NCBI GenBank assembly: GCA_963277665.1
Contig: OY728121.1
Span: 1,656,436,062 to 1,656,500,061, forward strand
From: Viscum album
Lineage: Eukaryota; Streptophyta; Magnoliopsida; Santalales; Viscaceae
DNA: 64,000 bases
Direction of reading: 5' to 3'
Part shown: positions 47,301-57,791 of the stretch, one piece after another
Layout of the letters: each line of letters begins with the position of its first letter
Numbering within the stretch: position 1 is the stretch's first letter
Translations under genes and position numbers: made by a program
The notes under the pieces: model-generated
What the model was told of the DNA's origin: nothing
What the model saw: the letters and a program-made list of their open reading frames with translations, nothing else
Database searches by the model: none

Positions 47301-50047
47301 TGTAATGTCTCGGAATTTTACATGGATTTTTTTCAAATATTATATGAAATTATTACGACACCAGGAGCATAGATGACACATCATTATGATGCCCGGTGAT
47401 CCCGGAATGGTGGTTTGATACTTTTTATGTTAAGTGAGCCGACATAGGTTCGCGGTTGTGGAAGTTTCCAAAATGATGCCCCGATTAAAAATTTGGGGGC
47501 ACCGTTGTGTCCGGGATGATGACTTTACCTAAGAACTGGTCTAACGTCGACTGGCGCGGGTCGAGGGAAAAAGTTAATTTTCTATCATTTTTAGTAAAAT
47601 AAAAATAAAATAATTTGCAAAGTCATTTTATTTTATTTGTGGAAACTTCCTCTGCAGCGCAGCGACATGACAGTTGTTTCAATATTAAATGTCATGTCAT
47701 AATGACTCAGAAATAGCAACGCTGACCCATTAATGCCGCAGTGTAACAGAAGGCCAAACATGTTTCCCTTTTTTTTGGGATGTTGCTCGTTGGCAGGGAT
47801 TGGGAGAAAACTCTGGAGAATCTGTAGAGCCTTCGAGAAAACTCTCCATGACAAACGATGAAGAATCGAGGCTGTGAATTGCTACGCCAACGAAGTTGAA
47901 GGATCTCGACAATGACTACAGCATGACCCTTTCTTCAAAGATCGGTACTTTTTTAAAAGGTAGGTGTTTTTATTTGATTCCTCTTTCCCCATTTTTGAAT
48001 TTAAACGATGAATGTGGATCAACCATGAACAAGTTGACCCGAAGATTCGTACGTTCTTGCGGGAGGGTTTTTTTTTGGTGAATTTGGTGAATTAGTCCAT
48101 GTTGGTTATTATTGTTTATTTCTACTCCATTTAATCCTACTAATGGGAGGGGATCAACGCTGGGAAGAACGATGGTGGGGTTTCATTCCTCAATTTGTTT
48201 TATTGGATTCTTTTCTTTCGCCCTTTATTTTTAGCGTGTTCTTCATGTTATTCGCATTCTTTACGTGGTGATGGAAAATGGATCGTTTTTCACCCTTCTT
48301 GCAACAAAACGATCCCCAACTGGAGATCCTATATCACAATGACCCGACAGAGGTGTGAGGACCCTGATGGATGACGAATTGGATCGGATTAGAAGAGGTG
48401 GTACTTCGAGCGTTCTTCACACAGGAGGATCAAAACATGTTTTTAGAGCCGATCGGAGGTCTGAAAATACAGGAAGCAACTTCATGGTGTTAGGGAATCT
48501 AAAACCTGGGAGTTCCATGGAGATCATATGACTAGATCCATGAATGGGGCACCACCAGAGGCGCAACAGCGGAGGTTCGTGAATCTGGAAATTTCTAGAA
48601 TACATGGCGTGTATCTCTGAAGAACATGCCATGTGGACCGGATAAGCGGTGGCTACGCGAGGCTCGACGTGTACCCAGGGGGTACATGGACATGGGGTGT
48701 AGTACATGGTCGTGTACTACACCACAAGACTAGGTGAGGCTATTAGCGTGGGACACCCGTTTACCGACTACACGGGCTAGTGTACTTGGGTTGAGGCCAT
48801 GTACAGGTACACGACCAACGAACACAGATCCGACCCCAGTTACTCAGACACGGTGTGTAATACCTACCGCACGCCATGTATTGACATTCTCTACATGACC
48901 AACCTTACAACATGGTACATTGTACAAGTGCATTACCCGGGGTCAGAAGACACGGCGTGTGACTTTTCTACATGATTTTTACATTTTGGAAACAGCTTGG
49001 TTGTCTTGTCCACCACATCTTCAAAATGTTTCATTTGGGTTTGTTCCCCTTCTTCTAATTCCCTTGAATTCCATGCATCATTTCCTTTTTATTGGAGTAT
49101 TATCCCTTTGGTAGTAATTTCTGTGATAGAGTCAGACATCCCTCTAAGAGTCCCAGAGCGAGATCCTCTAGCCATTCATGACCCTAGGTAGAGTCATGCA
49201 TCAATTTTACCAACTCTACCGGGCATTGATCCTCTACCTATCTGGTGAATTAGGATGAGTCGTGGTATCCTCCATTGACCTGGCAGTGATCCTCATCTGT
49301 GTATCATGATCTTTTCCCACTCAGGAGTGTGTCTCTCGTAATGAGTGTATCTATCTATCATGATCTTCCCACTCAAGAGTGTGTCTCCTGTAATGAGTGT
49401 ATCTACCTCTTGTGGCGTTTCCCCATGAACAGGACTTCCCATATGGATGTCGTCATGGCTACCAGACTCATGGAGTGTGTTCCCCCAGAACGAGTGCTTC
49501 ATGGAATCTTCAAATAGAATCCCTAAATGGGGTATGCGATTTTGTGACTTGCCTCTACTGAGTATTTTCATACTCATAACTGCACGGGATTTTCCCACAC
49601 GTGTTGTGTCTTGTGCAGACGAGTATCCTTTTAACAGAGTACAGGGAGAACCGGGAAAGGATTGAGCTTTCTGAGTACCTCACCGGCCGGGGTGTTCCTG
49701 CAGCTATGAGCAGCAGTCCCAATACCTCTTTGTGTTCATAGGTTGGACTTTGCAGTTTTCAGACTCTTGTTTTGGTGGTCATGTATTTTGGCCCAGTTTA
49801 CTTTCAGCCTTCCCCTTCTGTTATACTATGGTGATTGGGTTTAGTTGTATGCATGCATTTTGTTCCTTAGAAATTTTCTTTACATTTCAGCATTTGTGGG
49901 CTTGAAGATGTGTGTGTGTGTACAGGTACTTTGGCAATGCCTCCCATGTTAGTAATATGACTACTCAGTGCTAGTCACCAGCCCCTAGCCTATTGTAGGT
50001 GGGCTTGGGGAGTTGTGGCGCGGGCCCCACTGGGATAGGTCATGACA
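47301..50047 (+). repeat. Chromovirus 5' LTR
   Basis: 2747 bp with TG...CA ends. It aligns throughout with 54918-57791 except for one 128-bp block missing here after CCTCT at about 49556. Contains a TG run near 49912 and the TCAGTGCTAG end block also seen in the solo LTR. Open frames inside are not conserved in the 3' LTR in a way that suggests coding. Confidence 0.93.
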
Positions 50048-50050
50048 GAG

Positions 50051-50065
50051 TCATATCAGAGCTGG
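50051..50065 (+). other. Chromovirus primer binding site (initiator Met tRNA)
   Basis: TCATATCAGAGCTGG, three bases after the LTR, matches TGGTATCAGAGC except for two G-to-C/A changes at its start. Confidence 0.85.
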
Positions 50066-50350
50066 TCAGTTCTACATTAGGACCAAGAGTCTATGAGATT
50101 TGTTTGGGGAAATAGTGTTGAGTGTTTCGAGTTTGGATTTTAGGCCAGGAACTCTAGTGTTGGTGCGGGCAGCCGATGTATCCATACACCATGACTCTGA
50201 TAACCTGCTTTTCGACTCGGTACATGATATCTCAGTTTGTGGGGAAATAAGAGAAAGGTACATGAATCATATAATAATGGGTTATGTTTTTTCATGTCCT
50301 TTGAGTCAGTTATCTAGATATACTCATGGTACATATTTTTTCCTTACAGG
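50066..50350 (+). other. Chromovirus leader
   Basis: Untranslated leader between primer site and the gag start. The 108-codon open frame crossing it (50100-50426) runs into gag in a different frame and is not conserved coding sequence. Confidence 0.6.
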
Positions 50351-51514
50351 ATGCCTCTGCGACGCATACCCTCTAGGATTCAGCAACGCGATTACGAGGA
50401 TGACCCCCTTATTGATGAGGCTTTGATACAAGGACCAGTTCCCCAGGCATTTCTACCAGGTGGTGCACCAACTATGCCACCACCAGTGGAGCTACCCATG
50501 GTACCTACAGTACCAACCGACTAGGAGCGTAGGTAGAGCGCGCTCTATGTGTTCCAGAGACAGAGACCCCTCAGGTTTTGAGGAGAGCCCAACCCTTAGG
50601 CGACTGAGGACTGCTTTGAGGTGGTAAATATATATTTCTGTCTAGTAAGGACACCAACATACCAGATAGTGATCCTAGGAGCGAGACTTCTTCAGGGTTT
50701 AGCAGGACGATGGTGGAGTTTGACCACACAGACTCATGATGAGGATACTCTTTCATGGATGGACTTTGAGCAACTCTTTAGGGAGGAGTTCTCTCTGGTT
50801 ATGTAGAGTGTGGTACGCATCTAGGAGCTTTTTCAGCTCCAACAGGACAGTATGACGGTGGCTGACTATTCATTGAGGTTCACCAACCTCTCCAGGTACT
50901 CGATGGATATGGTCAGAGATCAGTACTTCAGAGCTCAAATCTTGGAACAAGGTCTATGATGAGACATCTGAGCTAGTTTCATGCCTCTATGCATTTCAAA
51001 TTATGCTGGAGTGATAGAGTGAGCCTTGGTGATCGAGAGCTTCTTGGTGGAGCAGAGATAGCCGATGACAGTCAGTACTGGGCAGGCAGGTCCGGAGACC
51101 TCGGCAGAAGGGAGCCGACGTTGGACACAAGGATCAGGACACTAGTGACGTTAGAGGAGGACCCAGGATAGGGTATCAACAGTCCATGACTCTCAGGCTT
51201 GATCCAATAATCCCAGGGAGAAGTAGTGTTATGCGCACGATGGTAGGGGACATCTCGCTAGAGATTGTCCGACCCATCGAGCTGCTGATAGGGAGGCGGT
51301 GGATGGACCACCACGGCAGAGATAGCGAATGGAGTAGGCAGACCCTCCAGGTGGCGGACGTGGCAGAGGACCAGGGAGAGTTGTAGCTGGTGGAAGATGC
51401 TTCGAATTACTTCCACCACCACCCCCAGGAGGTCCGCACTAGGCTTAGGGAGCTGCGGGACTGGGGTGAGGACAACTGCATGCGGTCGAGGCGTATGACC
51501 CAGGGGTTCCAAAG
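50351..51514 (+). pseudogene. Chromovirus gag: capsid and zinc knuckle
   Basis: Starts MPLRRIPSR, after which a Pro-rich stretch leads to the capsid. RF, stop, GEPNP near 50570, GARLLQGLAGRWW near 50675 and FEQLFREEF near 50765 follow the retrotransposon gag pattern (..L.G.A..WW...... W..F...F...). Next are MTVADYSLRFTNLSRY (50852-50899) and ISNYAGVIE. At 51227-51268 stands the nucleocapsid knuckle CYAHDGRGHLARDC, a CX2CX4HX4C motif whose second Cys is now His. The first seven or so codons are a plausible start because of the M-P-x-R-R form common in relatives. Stops at 50522, 50534, 50579, 50597, 50804, 50822, 50957 and later. Confidence 0.88.
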
Positions 51515-51991
51515 ATGATCCAAGGTACAATATGTGTTTTCTCTACCTTTGCTTCCATACTCATAGACACATGTTCCAGTCATTCTTTCATATCCATATG
51601 TCTTATGCGAAACCTTGTGATTCGGGTCGAACCGTTGACTCGATCCTTACGCTTGGAGACACCTTCAGGAGGAGACTTGATGATCAGACACCTTTGCAGA
51701 CAGTGTGATCTTACATTTGGAGGTGAGGGTTTCAATTGGAACGTTTTGGTGGTAGCGTCGAGGCCTTACAACGTCATTCTCGGTATGGATTGGTTATCTT
51801 CGGTCCATGCCCAGATTGACTGTTTTAGGCGAAGATTCTGGTGTGTCCACAGTGATGGGAAGAGGTTTTCCTTTGTCAGAGAAAAGGCGACCCAGACAGC
51901 ACGAAATGGTCTCATGCATAAGAGGGAGCAACCAGTCACTCATGAGTTGGAAATCCTAGACCTCGGAGAAGTAGATGTGATGATTTCGTAG
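51515..51991 (+). pseudogene. Chromovirus aspartic protease (RVP-type)
   Basis: A 158-codon open stretch of the gag-pol frame. VFSTFASILIDTCSSHSFIS holds the active site, with D-T-C at 51566-51574 instead of D-T-G, a single G-to-T change that should abolish activity. Further on NVILGMDWLSSVHAQIDC is the conserved C-terminal block (ILGMDWL...A.IDC). The leading Met at 51515 is internal to the polyprotein, not a real start. Ends at the stop at 51989. Confidence 0.9.
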
Positions 51992-52009
51992 TTTCCAGTA
52001 GTAGTGGTG

Positions 52010-53346
52010 GAGTATGAGGACGTCTTTCTCAAAGAGGTTGCACGACTACCTCCCTGCTTGGAAATTGACTTCTGCATCGACTTACACCCCGGGACGACAC
52101 CTATTTCTTTGTCAGCATATCGGATGGCTCCCAAAGAGCTTTGAAAAATGAGGATGAAGTTAGAGGATTTTCAGAGCAAGGGTTTTGTGAGACCCAATGT
52201 TCCACCCTGGGCAGCCCCAGTCTTGTTTGTGAAGAATTCAGATGAGAGTTTGAGGTTGGGCGTGGATTACCGATGCCTGAACCAGGAGACGGTGAAGTAC
52301 AAGTATCCACTACTGAGGATCGATGACCTCTTCGATTAGCTAAGAGAGGCACAATGGTTCTCGAAGGTTGACCTTCGGTCAGGTTATCACTAATTATAGT
52401 TAAGGGGTGAAGATATACCAAATACGACATTCAGATGCCGTTATGATCACTATAAGTACTTGGTGGTGCCTTTCGGCGTGAAAAATGACCCTGTAGTGTT
52501 CATGGGATTGATGAACCAGATCTACCAGCTATATTTGGACTGGTTTGTAGTGTTCTTAATCGATGAAAACCTTGTGTACTCGATGTTAGAGGAGGACCAT
52601 ACGAGACACTTGCATATGGTTCTAGACATACTCCGAGAGCATCATATTTACAGGAAACTCTCGAAGTGCTAGTTCTGGATCCAGAAGGTCCACTTTCTAG
52701 GACATGTCATCTTAGTAGATGGTGTAGTTATGGACCCTTCCAAGGTGGAGGAATTGTTACCATGGGATCCACCATGAAGCGTGACGGAGGTGCGGAGCTT
52801 CCTTGGGTTGGCCAGATATTACCAAAGATTCATTCGTAATTTCTCTTGAATATCAGCACTGATGACAGCCTTGACCCAAAAGAGGAAACCATTCATATGG
52901 ATGAAGAAATTACGGTAGTATTTTGATCAGTTGAGACAGGGTTTGAAAAGTGCCCCAATCTTGAGATTACCGGAGGAGGGTGTCAAGTACGTAGTTTTCT
53001 GCGACACATCTGGGATCGGGCTTGGTTGTGTCCTAATGCAGATACAGGAAGTGATTGCTTATGGTTCATGCTATCTTAGTCCACATGTGTAGAACTATGA
53101 GACCCATGAACTCGAGTTGGCGGTGGTAGTCTTTGCATTAAAGATGTGGTGACAATACCTTATGGGTGAGTGGTTCATCATCTATTCTGACCACAAGAGC
53201 CTCAAGTACATATTCTTGCAGAAGGATCTGAATCTGAGACAGAGGATTTGGCTAGAGTTCCTCCAGGATTATGATTTCGAGATCATCTACACTTATGGGA
53301 AGGGAAACAAGGTGGTGTATGATCTTAGTAGAAGGTCGATCTCGTA
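52010..53346 (+). pseudogene. Chromovirus reverse transcriptase and RNase H
   Basis: Continues the frame: YEDVF, then [33 protein letters not shown] and FSKVDLRSGYH. Next comes VVPFGVKNDPVVFM, then FLIDENLVYS, where the second catalytic Asp is Glu (52565-52567). The thumb block VTEVRSFLGLARYYQRFIRNF leads to RNase H: VVFCDTS, THELELAVVVFALKMW and [10 protein letters not shown]. The RNase H acidic residues in CDTS, HELEL and YSDH are all still there. Stops include 52142, 52337, 52670 and 53344. Confidence 0.92.
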
Positions 53347-54763
53347 GCTGTTGAGTGAGGTGACAGAGCAGTTGGCCACGTTACAGTTCTCCTTCGTGGA
53401 CGGAGGTGATGCAGCTTACCTACAGTCGATGGTTGTCACCCCTCCACTCTTAAAACGAGTTAGGGAGGCACAAATTGGGGATGATGAATGTGAGGATTTA
53501 CGTGCTCAGTTATCCACAAGACATGCTCCTGATGGATATTCACAAGGTGGGGAGCACATACTTCTTTTCAGAGGACGCACTGTCATACCAGTGGCGTTCC
53601 GGGAAGAATTTCTGAAGGAGTTTCATAAATCCCCCTTGGTGGTACATCTGGGAGCGGAAAAGATGTACTAGGATCTCCAACGTCTGTTTTGGTGGTCAGG
53701 AATGAAGAAGGGAGTATTAGAGCTCGTTTCTCGATTCCTTATGTTCCAGCAGGTGAAGGCTAAGCACCGGGTTCCAGCGGTATTAGCTCAGCCCCTGGAG
53801 GTTCCAGAGTGGAAGTGGGATGAAATATTGACGGAATTTGTGACAAGCATACCACCGACATCCAAGTGTCATGATTCCATCTGGGTGATCATTGACCGAT
53901 TCACCAAATCAGACCACTTTCTAGCCATCAGGGAGCAGAGTTCTGTAGAGATCTTGGGACGCCTCTACATGCAGGAGATAGTTTGTCTTCAAGGCTTCTC
54001 TTCGACGATATTCCCAGACTGAGACGCCCTCTTTAAATACCATTTGTGGAAGGGATTGCAGGAGGCCTTTGGGACACAACTGCGCTTGAGCATAGTATTC
54101 CATCCATAGACCGATGGTCAGACAGAGAGGACTATTCATGTTTTTGAGGATATGTTAAGAGCCTGTATCTTGGACTTCGGTCATAGTTGGGAGGACCACC
54201 TACCACTGGTGGAGTTTGCGTACAATAACAGATACCACTACACTATTAGAATGGAACCTTTCGAGGCTTTGTATGGGAGACCCTGCTGATCACCCCTTTA
54301 CTAGAACGACCCCGGAGAGTCATCACTCATGGGTCTAGAGCTGGTGCGAGCCACCACCGAGAAGGTGCAGATCATCCGGGAGTGGATTAAGACTGTACAG
54401 AGCTAGTAGTAGTCTTATGCTGACAGATGATGGAGACATCTGGAGTTCGAGGATAGAGACCACGTCTTTCTTTGTGTCCCACATCGACGAGGGTTACAGA
54501 GATTTTTCCGGGGCACCAATCTCTCTCTGAGGTTCATCGAACCTTTTCAGATACTGTACAGAGTCGACGAGGTGGCGTACCTCCTAGATCTACCACCACA
54601 GTTGCATCGGTTACATGATGTCTTCCACATGTCACAGCTGAGGAGGTACATGCATGACCCATCACACGTCATTGACTGGGGAAAGCTGGACATTGAGGAT
54701 GAAGTGACCTTTGTTGAGTACCCAGTGGAGACCGAGGATCGGCATGAGAGGATCCTTCGTGGA
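53347..54763 (+). pseudogene. Chromovirus integrase
   Basis: Zinc-binding region: the two His of EFHKSPLVVHLG are kept, but both Cys of the usual C..C are Phe (SRFLMFQQ, 53735-53746). Catalytic core: LTEFVTSIP has Glu (53834-53836) where relatives have the first Asp. IFPD then a stop then D keeps the second Asp, and TDGQTER keeps the Glu. C-terminal part: [15 protein letters not shown] and DVFHMSQLRRY are as in the family. It has lost several required residues as well as gaining stops. The domain continues into the chromodomain. Confidence 0.92.
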
Positions 54764-54868
54764 TGATCAATTCCCTTAGTGTGCATTCGGTGGTATCATG
54801 GGAATCTTCAGGAGAGAGCGTGGGAGCGGGAGGTTCAGATCTGCGCCCAGTACCCCCATCTTTTTTAG
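54764..54868 (+). pseudogene. Chromodomain at the end of chromovirus pol
   Basis: After a stop at 54764 the same frame reads SIPLVCIRWYHGNLQE, then RAWEREVQICAQYPHLF, then two stops (54866, 54869). This is the chromovirus chromodomain (IPLV.V.W..H...E.TWE.E..M...YP.LF), which in intact relatives directs integration toward particular chromatin. It shows that the natural end of pol is 54868, not the stop at 54764. Confidence 0.85.
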
Positions 54869-54904
54869 TAGTCTTGTTTTGGATTTTCGGGGATGTAAAT
54901 CCCC

Positions 54905-54917
54905 AAGGTGGGGAGAA
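54905..54917 (+). other. Chromovirus polypurine tract
   Basis: AAGGTGGGGAGAA directly before the TG of the 3' LTR, the standard form for this group. Confidence 0.9.
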
Positions 54918-57791
54918 TGTAATGTCTTGGATTTTTCCATCTATTATTTTTTAAATATTATATGGAATTATTACGAGAACAGGAGAAGATATGGCACATC
55001 ATTCCGAGGCCCAGTGAGCCCAAAACTATGGTTTGAAACTTTTTAATTTAAGTGAGTCGGCACAGGTGCGCTGTTGTGGCAGTTTCTAAAAAGATGAACG
55101 GATTAAAAAACCGGGGGCACCGTTGTGTCCGGGACGACAAATTTACCTAAAAACGGGTCTAACCTCGACCGGTGCGGGTCGAGGGAAAAAGATAATTTTT
55201 GGTCTTTTTTAGTAAAAAAAAAAAAATTGCAAAGTTATTTTATTTTATTTTGTGGAAACATCTGCTGCAGCGCAACAACAGGGCAGGTATTTCAATATTA
55301 AATGTCATGTTATATTGACTCAGAAACAGCATTGCTAACCCATTAATTCCACAGTGTAATGGAATTCCAAACATGTTTCTCTTTTTATTGGGATGTCGCT
55401 CGTTGGCAATGATTGGGAGAAAACTCTGGATAATTCGTGGAGCCTTGGAGAAAACTCTCAGTGACGAATGACGACGAATCGAGGCTGTGAATCACTACAC
55501 CAATGAATTTGAAGGATTTTGATGATGACAACAACATGACCCTTTCGTCAATGATCGGTCTTTTCTTATAAGGTTGGGGTTTTCATTTCATTCCTCTTTC
55601 CCTATTTTTTAATTTAAACAAAGAACGCTGATCAACCACGAACAGGTTGATTCATGGATCCGTACGTTCTTGCGGGAGGGTTTTATTGGGATGATTTTGG
55701 GGAATTAGTCCATGTTAGTTATTATTGTTGACTTCTTCTCTATTTATGCCAACTAACAGAAGAAGATCAATGATATGATGAATGACGAAGGAGGTTCATT
55801 CCTCAATTTGTTTTATTGGATTTTTTTCTTTCCCCTTTTCCTTCTCACGCATTCTTCGTGTTCTTTGTATTCTTTGCGGGGCGACGAACATCAGATTGTT
55901 GTGCACCCATCTTGTGATGCAACAATCCCAAACTGGATATCCGACATCGCAACGACCCTATGGAGGTGTGTCGGCCAGGACAGATGATGAATTGTCTTGG
56001 ATCGGAAGAGGCCATTCTTTGAGCTTTCATTGTGTGGGAGGATCAAAACATGTTTTCGGAGCTGATTGAAGGTCTGATAACACTGAAAGCAGCTTTGTGG
56101 AATTGGGGCGACCAAAACCCAGAAGTTCCATGGTGATCAGACGACCGAATCGATGAATAGGGCACCACAGGAGTCACGACGGTGGAGGTTCACTTTTCGG
56201 GAAATTTCCATAATACACGATGTGTATCTCCGAAGAACACGCAGTGTGGACCAGCTCAGTGGTGGCTATGTGGGGATCGGCGTGTATATGGGGGGTATAC
56301 AGACACGGGGTGTAGTACATGGATGTGTACTACCCCACATGACCAGGTGAGGCCAATAGCACGGGATACCCCATGTATCGACTACACAGGCTGGCGTACT
56401 TGGGTTGAGGCCGTGTACAGGCATTGGGCCAGCGTACACGGAGCTGACCCCAGTTACTCAGACACCGCGTGTAATCCATACCACACGCCATGGACTGAAT
56501 TTCTCTACATGACCAACTTTACGACACAGGCTGTTGTACACGGGCAGTACCCAGGTTTAGAAAACACGGTGTGTGACTTTTTTACACGCCATGTAATTTT
56601 TGGAAGACAGCATGGTTGTCTTGTACACCGCATCTTGGACATGTTTTGTTTGGGTTCATGACCCTTCTTCTCAATCCCCTGAAGGTCAGATGTTGTTTCC
56701 TTTTTATAGGAGTATGATCCCTTCAGTAGGACTTTCTGTGATAGAGTTAGGCATCCCTCCGAGAGGCTCGGAGCGAGATCCTCTATCCATTCCTGACCCT
56801 AGGTAAAGTCAGGCATTGACGTGACCAACTCTACACTGCATTGATCCCTTACCTAGATGGTGAATTTGGATGAGTCACTATATCCTTCATGTCCCTGTCC
56901 GTGATCCTCATTTGTGTATCGTGATCTTTCCTCACTCAGGAGTGTTTCTCCAATAATGAGTGTATCTATCTATCGTGATCTTCCCACTCAATAGTGTGTC
57001 TCCTGTAATGAGTGTATCTACCTCTTGTGGTGTTTCTCGACGAACATTACTTCTCAGATGGACATCATCAGAGCTACAAGAAACATGGTTTGTGCTCTCC
57101 CGGAATGATTACTTCGTGGAATCTTCGAACAGAATCCCTAGCCGGCGTATGTGATTGCGTGACTTTCCTCTAGACTGTGGGTCTGGGTTTCGTGTATATA
57201 TGGAATGTGTTTCACTTTATATATGTTATTTACACATATACTGTGTATAGATGACTGTAATTTTACATTGTTTATTTTTTTTGGTTTACAGGTTCCTCTA
57301 CTGAGTATTGTTATACTCACCCCTGCAAGGGCTTTGCCCACATGTTTTTTTTCTTGTGCAGAAGACTAGCCTTTTGACAGAGTCCAGGGTGGACAAGGAA
57401 ATGATCGAGCTTTCGGAGTACCTCACCAGTCAGGGTGTTCCTATGGCTATGAGAAGCATTCCTAGTACCTATTTGTGTTCACAGGTTGGACTTTGCAGTT
57501 TCCAGACTCTTGTTTTGGTGGGCTTGTATTTTAGCCCCATTTACTTTCAGCACTTTACCTTCTATTGTACTCTGGTGATTGGGTTTTGTTGTATGCATGC
57601 ATTTTGTTCCTTAGCAGTTTTATTTAAATTTCACCATTTTTGGGCTTAGAGATGTGTGCGTGTGTACATGTACTTAGGAAATGCCTCCCATGTTAGTAAT
57701 ATGCCTACTCAGTGCTAGTCAGTAACCCCTGACCTATTGGAGGCGGGCTTGGGGAGTTGCGGCGTGGGCCCCACTAGGATGGGTCATGACA
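54918..57791 (+). repeat. Chromovirus 3' LTR
   Basis: 2874 bp, TG...CA ends. Carries the 128-bp block absent from the 5' LTR. A poly(A) run lies near 55217. Otherwise collinear with the 5' LTR. Confidence 0.93.
57172..57299 (+). other. Intron-like 128-bp block present in 3' LTR, absent from 5' LTR
   Basis: Bounded by the direct repeat CCTCT (57167-57171 and 57295-57299). It is T-rich and contains TTTTTTTTGGTTTACAGG, the form of a plant 3' splice site. The solo LTR in LARD-1 has a related T-rich block at the same place, so presence is ancestral and the 5' LTR lost it, most simply by recombination between the CCTCT repeats. Confidence 0.75.

Larger units (their letters stand above)
50351..54868 (+). 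pseudogene. Chromovirus gag-pol polyprotein, single frame with about forty stops
   Basis: Reading from the ATG at 50351 in one fixed frame gives about 1506 codons that match the family from capsid to chromodomain without a single frameshift. Domain starts at 50351, 51227, 51515, 52148, 53162, 53702 and 54572 are all in the same phase. I count about forty in-frame stops, the first at 50522. Many stand where relatives have Gln, Arg or Trp, which fits C-to-T and G-to-A change. Key catalytic residues are also altered in protease (DTG to DTC), RT (IDD to IDE) and integrase. It cannot make a working protein. Confidence 0.92.
47301..57791 (+). mobile_element. Tekay/Del-type chromovirus (Ty3/gypsy), structurally complete, coding capacity lost
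   Basis: A 10.5 kb element: 5' LTR, initiator Met primer site, leader, one gag-pol frame with gag, protease, RT, RNase H, integrase and chromodomain in that order, polypurine tract, 3' LTR. LTRs begin TGTAATGTC and end CATGACA. Flanking five bases are AATGG on the left and AATTG on the right, four of five equal, as for an aged target duplication. Of the first 100 LTR positions, 81 agree between the two LTRs by my count, so the insertion is old. The chromodomain and long LTRs point to the Tekay/Del branch. It sits at the end of the Tat integrase. Confidence 0.92.

Noticed and set aside
50100..50426. 108-codon frame across the chromovirus leader and gag start
   Set aside because: It overlaps the true gag start in another phase and shows none of the gag motifs.
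56182..56661. 159-codon frame inside the chromovirus 3' LTR
   Set aside because: It lies in the non-coding LTR, is not kept open in the aligned 5' LTR, and has no recognisable domain.
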